Below are positions 1 through 11,100 of a stretch of DNA of 64,000 nucleotides, piece after piece. This DNA is from Ryuthela nishihirai (Eukaryota > Arthropoda > Arachnida > Araneae > Heptathelidae). The notes beneath the pieces were generated by a model. That model saw only the letters and a list, made by a program, of their open reading frames with translations, was not told the DNA's origin and searched no databases. The stretch is taken from the NCBI GenBank assembly GCA_038380435.1, contig JAWZYU010000028.1, forward strand, positions 43,273,095 through 43,337,094. The letters are read 5' to 3'. The number at the start of each line of letters is the position of its first letter. Within the stretch, counting starts at the first letter, position 1. The position numbers and the translations under genes are program-made.

Positions 1-1016
1 TAATGAAAGCTCTGTATAATAACACTGAGTCATGTGTGAGAGTTGGTAAGTCTTGTAGCAATTGGTTTAGCATTACTTCTGGTGTTCGACAAGGGTGCAT
101 TTTGTCTCCTTTTCTCTTTAGTTTGGTTGTTGATTATGTTATGCAAAATTCACTTCAAGGGAAAGATTTTGGCCTTAAATGGGCTGGAGATATGAAAATT
201 TCTGATTTAGATTATGCTGATGATTTAGCCCTTTTGGCAAATGATGTCGATGAGATGAACTCTTTCATTCGAGCTGTTGATGAGAAAAGTAGTAGTAGAG
301 TAGGTTTGGTTATAAAACAGAGAGAAAACTAAAGTGATGAAAATTGGTCAGGCAGGTTGTGATTCAGTTAATCTGAATGGTTGCAGTCTTGAGCAGGTGT
401 CACAGTTTAATTACCTTGGGAGCTATGTAACTGATACTGGTGATGTGCGGCATGAGATTAACAGACGAATAGGTATTGCTGCCAGGACCTTTAAGAATCT
501 ATGGAGATTGTGGAAAAATAGGCGTATACACCTAAAGACTAAAATTAGACTGTATAATAGTTTGGTTCTTTCTAGGGTTAGTTATGGATGCTGTGTAAAC
601 AAGATAACAGGAAACTAGATGCTTTTGATTCTAGATGCTTACGCAGTATCTTGGGTATTAGGTGGTTTAACTTTGTAACTAATGATGAGGTTAGGCAAAG
701 GAGTCTGCAACCTCCTTTAAGCAGCATATTGTGCAGAGAGAGACTCCGCTGGTTTGGCCATGTTGCCCGTATGGATAATTATAGATTGACGAATAGGGTT
801 ATGAACAGTGTGCCTAGAGGCCTCAGAAGGAGGGGGAGACCTAAGATGCGGTGGGCAGACAATGTCAAACAGGACCTTGTTAGAATTGGTGTGCAGTGGC
901 CGGATGCAGCAGATGTAGCTCAGGACAGATATGCTTGGAGAATTAAACTGCGTGGTCTGGTTGGACCTCTGCAGCCCATGGCTGCTTGAGGATGATGATG
1001 ATGATGATGATGGATG
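1..1016 (+). mobile_element. RTE-type LINE, 3' part (reverse transcriptase to 3' end)
   Basis: Translation shows the RT motifs GVRQGCILSPFLFSL and [11 protein letters not shown], then FNYLGSY and the RTE C-terminal [13 protein letters not shown] block. The frame shifts near 305 (one extra A) and near 585 (about 13 bases missing, removing ETWTL), so the copy is dead. It ends after the stop codon in GAT repeats (about 989-1014), the 3' end shared by all copies here. The 5' part lies outside the window. Confidence 0.92.
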
Positions 1017-1020
1017 GCAC

Positions 1021-1295
1021 CACAAGTCACCTTCGTATGCTGAATGGGGCCTAAAAGCAAACTGACATTAAAGCTGCAAAGCAGCAGGGAAGGTCTCTAT
1101 CGTATGATCTAATTTAAACTAATGTTATCTAATTCTGTCAATCTGTTCATTCTTATCCACAAGTCACCTTCGTATGCTGAATGGGGCCTAAAAGCAAACT
1201 GACATTAAAGCTGCAAAGCAGCAGGGAAGGTCTCTATCGTATGATCTAATTTAAACTAATGTTATCTAATTCTGTCAATCTGTTCGTTCTTATCC
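1021..1295 (+). repeat. Perfect-looking 137-bp tandem duplication, two units
   Basis: Units 1021-1157 and 1158-1294 differ at one base (CATTC versus CGTTC). The array directly follows the RTE 3' end. Confidence 0.95.
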
Positions 1296-1584
1296 AGAAT
1301 ACGGGAACTTTTCGAATTTTGAACCATGCCAAGGATTTATTGTCAATATGGTTAGATAGCATTATTGTCTAAATTAATGCTGTAACTCTGTAATGTTAAT
1401 ATATAATGTATTGTTAATATAATATAAATGAATAATCTCTGTAATGTTAATATAATATAAATGAATTATGCCAAAAGTCTTCCATTATTTAAAGGGTAAA
1501 TTTCAGTTTTATATATATATATATATAAAAAAATGGTTTTCGCTACCTAAATATATGATTGTTGGGAAAAATGTCCAAGATCAA
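1296..1584. other. AT-rich spacer with short repeats
   Basis: Contains a short direct repeat of CTGTAATGTTAATATA around 1386 and 1438 and a TA run at 1513-1528. No gene. Confidence 0.6.
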
Positions 1585-1875
1585 AGCTCTCATGATTTTG
1601 TGGATGGTTGGGTGAGGGGACCCACTGAACAGCTGTTGGGAAAAGGGTGTCAGCCTCCCATCAAGACCATTCAGTGTGTTCTTTAATGTACGTGGGTGTG
1701 GCTCTCCCATACACTGGGCCACGGTTTAATGTCCTATCTGACAGATGATGGCCTTTTCAAGTCCAGCAGTGACCCCTATTCACTGTGGGCAGGGTGGGGA
1801 GTTTAGCAGAGAAATCTCTACACTTGCCCAGCTGGAACCCGAATCTGAGAATTTCAGATTATGAGCCTGGCATGC
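1585..1875 (-). mobile_element. SINE A, old partial copy
   Basis: Read on the minus strand it runs from the tRNA B-box region through the family body. It is strongly diverged, and the right end abuts RTE 5' UTR sequence. Confidence 0.75.
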
Positions 1876-1879
1876 AATA

Positions 1880-2990
1880 ATTGAGCCTCGCCCCTCTTGC
1901 TCCTGCTGAGGAGCAGTTAAATTTACAGGGTCCTGGTACTGGACTATTTATACACACTGGACTGGTTTTGGCTTCAAGCTTCACTATAGGTCCTGGACTT
2001 GCTACATTCGTGGGCCTCTGTTGAGAGAAAATTTGCCACTGTGTTTTCTATTTGTCTATAGGCTGTCAGCCCAATAATCTGTAGTTCCCAGGTTCGAGTC
2101 CCAGCTGGGTCAGCGTTGAGATTTATCTATGCAAAATTCCCCGCCCTGCCCATGGTCAGTAGGGGACACTGATGGACTTGGAAAGGCCACTATCCGCCGG
2201 ATGGGACGTTAAGCTGTGGCACACCCTGTGCATGTTAAAAAGCACACTGGATGGCCTTGACGGGAGGCTACCATCTGTCTCCCAACATCTATTCCAGTGG
2301 GTCCCCTTCCCCAACCTTCTCTGAGCCTTCGGGGTCCATGTGACCTGGCCATTTAGCCCATGATGTGCAAAAAAGTGCCGCTCAGAGGTAAAACAACCCA
2401 ACCCTGTCAGCCCAAAGTGAGCAGAGGCACAGGATACTTTATATCAGCTGGTGGATAATCCTGATCAGAGGCCACTGCAGGTACCTTAACCCTTACTTTA
2501 GCTAGTTGGGCATCACCAATCTTACCCTGGAGTAATGTGTCACAGGTCTCTAATGTGCCTGAAGTTCCTATCAGCATGAGTGGTTTTAGTCTTTAGCAGT
2601 AAGGGAACATATTTTTGTCCCATGCCTCTGATCAGGCAGCTGTTTGATATTGTTGGCCCTATCTTTCTCAATAAACCTAGTTTCTAAAAAATCTTACTAA
2701 TCATTTTCTTTCTGCAGGTACATGGAATGAAAGGATTCTCTTGATGTCCTCACTCAAGAATTCCAGCATTATAACTTGGATATTCTGGGTTTGAAAGAGA
2801 CCAGATGGACAGGTAAAAGTCAGATACTTAAAAATAATTTTAAATTTCTTTCTTCGGGAAAGGAGGATGAAAAGCACCTCCAAGGTTGCTTCTCAGTGAT
2901 GCTCTCTAAGGATATAACTGAATTAATGAAAGATTTCTTATTGCTAAATTTAAGACTAAGATTAAAGACAGTGAAATCAAAACAAAAATC
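1880..2990 (+). mobile_element. RTE-type LINE, 5' UTR and start of endonuclease
   Basis: Matches 30253-30980 over the 5' UTR (Tyr/Leu-poor leader ending CTTACTAATCATTTTCTTTC) and enters the endonuclease at about 2711. LDILGLKETRWTGK carries the catalytic Glu of the APE-type fold. It is interrupted by SINE A at 2074-2403. Beyond about 2990 the element is lost. Confidence 0.85.
2074..2403 (+). mobile_element. SINE A, 5'-truncated, with 11-bp target duplication
   Basis: The copy starts inside the tRNA-derived head, keeps the B box GGTTCGAGTCC and the full body, and ends AACCCAAC. It is bounded by CTGTCAGCCCA at 2063-2073 and 2404-2414. Insertion was into RTE 5' UTR. Confidence 0.92.
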
Positions 2991-3059
2991 CTAAGAAAGA
3001 TACATAAAGAAAAGCTTTACTGCTTACTGCACACACAAAATATAAAGAAAAACATACAT

Positions 3060-3640
3060 AGCAAACAATGGGCAAAATGGCCAGGTCACAGAATTCCAAG
3101 GCCTCAAGGCTGAGTAGGGGAAGGGGATTCACTGAACAGCTGTTAGACGATGAAAGCATTTCACAGCTGTTCTGTTAGATAATGGAAGTCTTTCATCAAA
3201 ACTATTCAGAGTATTCTTTAATGTCCACAGAGTACAGCACTTTTGAATATGGGTCACAACTAAATGTCCCAATTTATGGATGGGATCCCTTATTTCACTG
3301 AGAGCAGAGTTGGAGCTTATATATATATACCTCCTCAAGCAGCTGCTTGCCACAGAGGTCTAACAGGAGCCTGTCAGTTTATATGCCATAGTAGAAGGAT
3401 CTGTGAAGATGGTGGGTCCTTAGCAGATTTTTTGCCAACTGCACGCGGTGTTAACCAGATGGTCACCCTCCCAAGTACTGATCGTGCCCAAAGCTTAACT
3501 TCAGTGATCGGATGAGAACCGGTGTTTTCAGCTTGGTACTGCTGTTGGCTGTAGAAAAAAAAAATCTCAATGTGGTCACAGTTATGACACAAACCCAGGA
3601 ATGTAAGATTATGAGCCTGGAGTGTTACCAAGCCATATCT
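3060..3640 (-). mobile_element. SINE A, split by a 5S-headed SINE
   Basis: The tail and body part lies at about 3060-3320 and the tRNA-head part resumes at about 3558 (AATCTCAATGTGG onward). The two halves are collinear once 3321-3555 is removed. Confidence 0.75.
3321..3555 (-). mobile_element. SINE C with a complete 5S rRNA head
   Basis: On the minus strand, 3555-3437 aligns end to end with animal 5S rRNA: CTACAGCCA at the start, AAGTTAAGC, CAGTACTTGG and TAACACCG in the right order. It is followed by TCTGCT and an 80-bp body ending GGCAAGCAGCTGCTTGAGG and a TA-rich tail. The same body sits under a tRNA head at 15858-16065. The 5S box C is diverged (GGGAGGGTGACC), so this is a retroposon and not a working 5S gene. 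Confidence 0.85.
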
Positions 3641-4010
3641 TACCTGTATGTAGTTGGCTTCATTGCATACATTGACCCTGCTTGTTCAGAAGCTCCTGAG
3701 GTGTCATTGAAGAGCATGCTAAGTATGATACACTGGAACAATTGGCCAAGCATGCATTTAACAATGAGGCAACATAAGAGCCGAGTGATACATGTTTTAA
3801 ATTGTTATTGTTTGAACATCTTAATTCCCAGCTCATTATGAATTAAATTTTTTTTCCTGGTGATATGAAAGTGACAAGAAATTGGTCTATCTTTTGCTGC
3901 AATATGTTAGCATACTTAAATGATTGGACTGAATTTTGCTATAGTATGCTTTTAACTATTAATACATTGAAGTGCCATTGAATTAGGGATAAAAGACATT
4001 ATCTAAATTC
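3641..4010. other. No gene recognised
   Basis: Plain sequence with a 109-codon open stretch overlapping it. It resembles nothing I know and shares no family with the exons. Confidence 0.5.
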
Positions 4011-4180
4011 AGTACCACAAGTCCCGCATTTGCACGCATTCATGGCTGAAACTCTGGTCATTTATAGCTGTCAGCTTTGGCTTCCCTAAGCATTCATTGT
4101 GAGAAGCGTAATGGGAAAGGTGAAGAATTTAGATGCATTTGACAGAGGGCAGATTGCAGGTGCCCGACGGATGGGATGCT
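4011..4180 (+). mobile_element. Tc1-like transposase N-terminus fragment
   Basis: From ATG 4110 it reads MGKVKNLDAFDRGQIAGARR, the typical start of one Tc1 lineage, then passes directly into SINE A sequence near 4180. The rest of the transposon is absent. Confidence 0.8.
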
Positions 4181-4320
4181 CGATCTCCAGCCTTTCCAAG
4201 CCCATAGGTGTCTCCTACTGACTGTGGGCAGGGCGGGAAGTTTTGCGGAGATAAATCTCAATGTTAGCTCAGCTGCGACTTGAACCTGAGAATTGCAGAT
4301 TGTGAGCCTGGTGCTATTTA
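4181..4320 (-). mobile_element. SINE A fragment fused to the Tc1 remnant
   Basis: Holds the CTTTCCAAGCCCAT core and the tRNA head region. The tail is missing, so the junction is a deletion and not a simple insertion. Confidence 0.8.
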
Positions 4321-5061
4321 TTAGTATTTGGTGCTACAATACAAATTCAATTCAATTTGACTCTTAACACAAATATATGATTCACACAACTGAAGAGTGA
4401 ATCACCATGAAATCCTGTATTTACCTAAATCTAAGAGATAGCTGGTTGACTTTTTCAGAACTTATTACTTTCCTATTGATTATGAAGTCGTTTTCAGTAA
4501 ATATTTCTTACCTTTCACTTTCATGATGCAATAGTACTGAAGCCAAGATGAATATAGCTAAAAGAATGCATATAGAAATGACAAATGTTGAATGCCTGTT
4601 TTCAAGAGAATGGAATTTCTCATTTTTTTGTCTTTTACACCTCTAATGGTGCAATTTCTAATGGATGACTGAGAAAGTATAAGCAGTAATTTCACATTAG
4701 CACCCATCTAATCCAAAAAGAACTTTTATCACTATAGGAAAAATAAAGTAAATGTGTAGTACATATGGACAAATGAAAAAATAAATAAAAACTTATTTTT
4801 TTGAAAATAAGCTAATATAAAAAAAATTCTTCATTTTAAAAGAAAGCAAAAGTACTATTCATGTATTAGATGCTCTTCTTTTGGTATAGAGCATGACATA
4901 TTGCTGTTTAGTTATTTTAAAATGATCATCTTTTGTTTGATAAAAATTTAAAAAAAAGCAAGCAGCAAAAACCGCTTGAAAAGTTAATAAACAATATTAT
5001 TTGCATATGTTGAATTAGGTGCACTGATGTAATATAAAAGTGTGGTGGCTTCATATCTTAC
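4321..5061. other. GEN1 intron 6 (part), AT-rich
   Basis: No repeat family or exon recognised. Confidence 0.55.
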
Positions 5062-5165
5062 CTGGATGACCACAAACTTCACAATGACATATATATTTCT
5101 TCTCCAAACTGAAATCATATGTTGGGAACAATTCTGTAGCAGTCTTGTTTTTCCAATCTTTAAAT
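5062..5165 (-). CDS. GEN1: GEN1 coding exon 6 (residues 295-329)
   Basis: 104 bases with acceptor ATTACAG and donor GTAAGA. It reads [13 protein letters not shown], then CHCEVCGHP, matching the region just after the GEN1 nuclease core. It exits in phase 1. No recognisable following exon lies between here and base 1. Confidence 0.88.
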
Positions 5166-8100
5166 CTGTAATATCATAAAAGATAAAGTTATTTGTTTGG
5201 GGTTTTATGAAAGCATCAGCAATTAACTTATTGTGCCATGATAAAAAGTGTGAAAAATATAAAATTTTAAACAAGATGCAGACAATGTCAATGCAAATCA
5301 ATGATCATTATGTATGCAGATATTCTAAATGGATTTCATCCATGTTAATATGGGCGAAGCAAATATTTCCATGTGCATCCAATAGAAAATTAATTTGCTA
5401 GAAGTAGCCTTAATCTTTACCTATATTACACAATTTCACCAAGTTTAAAAAGCATATTTCTAATAGTTTGATCCACACTAATTGATTGGTAACATTTGTT
5501 GGCTATTCTCATACATGAAAAAAAAAATTATACCAGTGGAGAAAATTCACATTATGAAAAGATATAAAATGTCTCTGCTTAGAGATGACAAAAAATTAAA
5601 ATGATAATCACACTTTATAATAACAACTTCTAAATAACATCTTAAATATGCAAAATAGTACTTAGAGATGTTATTCTATGGCTGTGCTCTAACTTTTTCC
5701 AGTTTAAACTACTTTATCTTGTTGGGAGATTTTGATTTTTAAAATGTAGATTAGACAATTAAACAATAAAATATAGAGTAACATTTGTGCACTACATGGA
5801 TAATTAACCTTAAGTGCCAGAAGTAGCTGTAGTTCCCAGAGCTAAATGCAATGTTATATCAGTGGAAATGTACATTTTTTTTGGGGGGATGGGTGGGTGG
5901 GTGGGTGAGTGAGTGGGTGGGTGGGTCGGTTTGTCTGTCTGAATGAATGAATAATATACCACCACCATTACTCAGATGCTTTTCACATCAGTCAGCTATT
6001 ACTGTTCTCTTTTCCAGTTTAACAAACAAATTAATTTTTGAACATTCGTAGTCAGTAGAAGCAAGTTTCAGGAATAATGCTCCTCCATCTTGCTCATATT
6101 AGATATTACCTTTGCAGTCATTCTTCAAAACTCACTGTCAATACAATGACAGATTATTATAATGATGAACTGTCAAGTTCTTTAGTTTATATGGAACCTT
6201 TTAAGTTTTTTGCAAGTAGTTTGAAAATAATGTGAACTCTTTTCTCAGATATATAATATAATTAATAATTATAGATGTAACATTTGCTATAGTTAAATAG
6301 CAAATTAAAAAAAAGGAGTACACTGTTAAATTTCTTCAGACATAGAGGAACATAACAATCTTTTGCTTACATTATAACATATAACATTTAGTTCAACAAA
6401 TTTAGAATATTAAGTTTAAAGCAAAAAAAAAAAACTCAAGTTAATTAAAAAGATTTAGCTAAGTTAAATATTGATATCCTTGTATGACACTGCAAATAAA
6501 ATTACATTTTTGTTTTAAACAAAACTTACCTCTCTAATAGATCAACTCCTGGTAGATCTTCTAGTAATCTTAGAGCAGTTTCCTTACCAATCCTTGGTAA
6601 GCCTTTTACATAATCACAACCCAGAAGTAAAGCAAGAGCAACAAGCTTTTCCCTATCTAACTGCAAGTGTTCTTTGATGTCATCCAAAGTATATTCTTTT
6701 ACATGGGCAGTCTAAATTTAAAATGACAACGGCATCAGTTATGTGTTTGCATATATATACCGAAGAGCCAAAACATTATGACTACCTGCCTAATATGATG
6801 TTGGTCCTCCACGTGCCGCCAAAACAGCTCTTACCTGGCGAGGCATGGAAGCATACAAGTTTTCTAAAAGTATCTTGTGGTATCTGGTAACAACACATTA
6901 CCAGCAGATCCTTTAACTCTTGCAAGTGATGTGGTTGAACCACCACATAATAGATATGTTGTTCCAACACAAACCACAGATGCTCGATTGGATTGATGTC
7001 TGGGTAATTTGGAGGCCAGGGTATGATTATATTGCAGGTATTGACCTGGAAGTCTTCCTCATGTTCCACAAACATTCTCGAACAATTCTGGCAGTGTGGC
7101 ATGGTGCATTATCCTGCTGAAAGAAGGGGCTACTAGACAGGATACCATTGCCATGAAAGAATGTACCTGGTCTGCAATGATGTTTAAGTAGGTGGTTGAC
7201 ATCATAGTTTTCCACCTACCTAAACATCATTGCAGACCAGGTATATTCTTTCATTGACTGCACATTGCCCAAAGCATTACACTTCTTCCACTGGCTTGTT
7301 TTCATTCCACAGTGCATCCTGGTGTCAACACTTCCCTAGGTAAACGATGCACACATACCCAGCTGTTCATATGGTGCAACAGGAAATGAGATTCATTGGA
7401 CCAGATGACCTTCTTCCAATCATTCAAGGTCCAGTTTTGATGCTGACGTGCCCATTGTAGGCACTTTCAACAGTAAACCGAGGTTAGCATGGGCACTCAG
7501 AGTGACCTGCGGCTATGCAGCCCCATTTTCAGCAGGGTTCAATGTACTGTGTGTGTTGTGACACTTTACTCCCATCAACAGCATTCAAATTAAGGGCAAG
7601 TTGCGCCACAATATCCCTTCTGTTGGATCATACCATATGGGATAGCCTTCACTCACCTTCTGTTGGCTCATACCATATGGATAGCCTTCGCTCACCTCTA
7701 ACATCAATGAGCCGTGGTTTATGGTTTTTCCCTCCTCGGACCACTTTTTGAAAGTACTAACCATGGCTGACATGAGCACCTCACAAGCCTTGCCATCTCA
7801 AAAATGCTCTGACCCAGTCATCTGGCCATTACAATTTGGCCTTTGTAAAACTCACTTAAGTCCGCTGACTTTCCCATCTGAAGAACAAGAATAATACTGA
7901 TTAACAGAGCTCAGTATTGGGTATTATTTATCACCTTCACATTGAATTCATGGTCTTCACATGCACTGTTGTTTACCTGCAGTTGCTTTGAATTGCATAA
8001 AGACGCACTGGTCATAATGTTTTGGCTCTTTGGTGTATATATTACAAAGAGTATCTTTATTAACTGCTAATACTTTATCAAAATCTCTAACCTAAATTGG

Positions 8101-11100
8101 AAAAGTTCATTTCCGTAAAAGATATTCAGCACATGTGCATGCTTACCAACTTATAAATATGTAGATACATAAGTACAGGTGTCCAAAAATGAATATACCA
8201 AAAGAAAGATGAATAACTTCTTTTATTTTTTAAGATAGGAGCAAAAATAAAACACTTGAAGATATGAAAGTTTCATTTGATTCAAACAATAAATTTCTGC
8301 ATGTCTTCTGTCATTAGCACTGATCAATCTTAACATTTCCACCCATCTTCCATCATCATCATCATGATCTTTAAGCAGCCATGGGCTACAGAGGTCCAAC
8401 CACATTGTGGAATTTAGTTCTCCAAACACATCTGCTGCACTATCATAGACCATTCTAATAAGATCCTGCTTGACAGTCTGCCTACCACACCCTAGGTCTC
8501 CCCCTCTTTCTGAGGCCTTTAGGCACACTGTTCATAACCCTATTTGCCAATCTATAATTATTCATACGGGCAACATGGCCAAACCAATGGAGTCTCCCTC
8601 TGCACAATATGCTGCTTAAAGGAGGTTGCCAGCTCCTTTGCCTAACCTCATCATTAGTTACAAAGTTAAATCATCTAATGCCCAAGATACTGCATAAGCA
8701 TCTAGAATCAAAATCATCTAGTTTCCAGTTATCTTGTTTACAAAGTGTCAAAGTTTCACTACCATAACTAACCCTAGAGAGAATCAAACTATTATAGTCT
8801 AATTTTAGTCTTTAGGTGTATATGCCTATTTCTCCACACTCTCAATAGCTACTTAAAAGTCTCAACAGCAATCCCTATTCATATGTTAATCTCATGCCAC
8901 ACATCACCAGTTTTTGCTACATAGATCTTAAGAAAATTAAACTGAGATCCTGATCAAGAGTGCAACCAGCTAACTTAGAATGTTTAGGTTAGACTTGAGA
9001 GATTTCAAACAAAAGTGAAAAAATTCCAAAATTTATATTTTTTGTAAATTTAAACAAAAGGTTGTTTGGGTTGTTTTACCTCTGAGTGGCACTTTTCTTT
9101 TGCACACAAAGAGCCACATTACAAGGACCCCAGAGGTTCAAAAAAGGTTGGAGACCCAATGGACAGTTGTTAGCCTCCTATCATTTCCTGTCAAGGCTTA
9201 CAGTGTGTTCTTTAACATTCACAGAGTGAGGCTCTCCTGCATATCAGGCCATGGTTTTACATCCCATCTGATGAATGGTGATGTTTCCAAGCCCATCAGT
9301 GTCCCCTTTCTGACCAAGGGCAGGTTTCAGGGTTTAAATGTAAAAATAAAAATACCCCCTCAAGCAGCTGCCTGCCATAGAGGTCTGACAGGAGCATGTA
9401 AGTTTATACGCCATAGTAGAAGATCTGTGAGGATGGCAGGACAAAATCTCAATGTTGGCACAAGTAAGACTTGAATCTGGGAACTACAGATCATGAGCTA
9501 GGCATACTACCAACCCTATCCCCACAAATCAAAACAAAGCTCTGTTTCTGTGAGAAGACTCTGGTATGAGTAATCTTAATACTGAATATCTTATGATTTG
9601 TTCCATTTGAGCCATTTTGATGACATATTAAAGCAATTATAGGGCGTGTGATGCAGGATCATCTAAAATTTTGAGCGTTTTTACTATTTTGTTAGAAATC
9701 TTTTAAATTTTTGGTTACAATTACTGAAGGTCTGTATACACAGTTGTATCAGAATAATATGACCACCTACCATACATATACTATTGTAGGTGGTCATATT
9801 ATTCTGATATGACTGTATATCTGTCCATTTGGACATTTTTCCAAAACAAAGTTTATCCTATCACAATAAACTGATATTGATAAGCTAAAATTTATATCTA
9901 TGGTGCTGTATTATCCATCTTTACAGTTGTGTTGGAAGATTGGTGGAAAATGTTATGATTAATTAGAATTAATAACAGAAGAAAAAGAAGTTATTTATTG
10001 ATTAAATCAAATAAAAATTGCAAATCTTCAAATTTTGGTTTCATTTTTATTTCTATTTCAAATAAAAAATGTTAATCAACTTTCTTCTTGGAACACTCAT
10101 TTCTTAGACATCTGTATTTTTATAATACTGTATATACATTATTGGAGAAGAAAATAGCATTGTTTTTGAAGAATAAATATATATTACTTCACAATGACTG
10201 TCACTATTTTTTATGAAAAATATAAAATAGGTCGAAAATTTGCTATTTAACTGCATATTGAGATACATATAAACACTCAATGGTATTACAATTATTACTT
10301 ATATTAGCAGCCTAACTAAGGTGACAGATGTATTCTTTGCACACTCTGATCCATCTGTAAATAATGCAAACAGTATACAAAATAATTGTTACCTTGGAGA
10401 AACTTTTGCTTCAGGAAAGAGATATATCATATGGTGGAAATGATTGTTTAGAATGATAAGTTCATAGTAAGCTTAGCCTCATTAGCAACAAACTGATCTT
10501 TGAGTAAAAAAAAGTAATCATACATTAGGGAATAGCTTGCATAAACAGACATGCAGATGTCTGAAAATACTATAGTACCGTGTTTGCATTGATATGAACA
10601 AGACAAGAAATGACATCATACCCATTGATGGTACGTAGCAAGACACAATTTTCCTTTGCTGAAATGAAAATTTCCCTTTTCCCCCTCCAATAAACGAAAT
10701 TTCTTTTTTTTCCCCTTTCCACCCAAGAGTGTGAGTACAGTGAAAGCTGTTGCTGCACCTTTTTCCACACATTGGGCTAAATGGCCAGGTCACAAGGATC
10801 CCTCACAGCAAGTTAGGGAAAGAGGACCCAATGGACAGCTGTCAGGAGATAGATGTTAGCCTCCCATCAATTCCTTCCAGCATGTTATTTAATGTGTACA
10901 GGATATAGCTCTCCTGCATATGTGGCCATGTCTTAAGGCCTAGTCCAACAGATAAACAGCATTTCCAAACTCAACATGTCCCCTTTCTCACAGAGAACAT
11001 AATGAGATTAGTAGGGAAATAAATCTGAACACTAATACAGTTGAGACTCGAAACTGGGAACTACAAATTATGAGCCTGGTATGCTAGTGACCAATTCAAC

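Larger units (their letters stand above)
5166..6529. other. GEN1 intron 5
   Basis: AT-rich. Contains the G-rich run and one copy of the three-copy repeat listed separately; otherwise nothing recognised. Confidence 0.6.

Noticed and set aside
3437..3555. A functional 5S rRNA gene
   Set aside because: Internal promoter box C is diverged and the sequence runs straight into a SINE body without a T-run terminator.
3512..3841. 109-codon open frame and a CAG/GTAAGA donor-like site on the minus strand near 3640, considered as the next GEN1 exon
   Set aside because: The translation has no resemblance to GEN1 after CHCEVCGHP, and the open frame overlaps 5S- and tRNA-derived SINE sequence.
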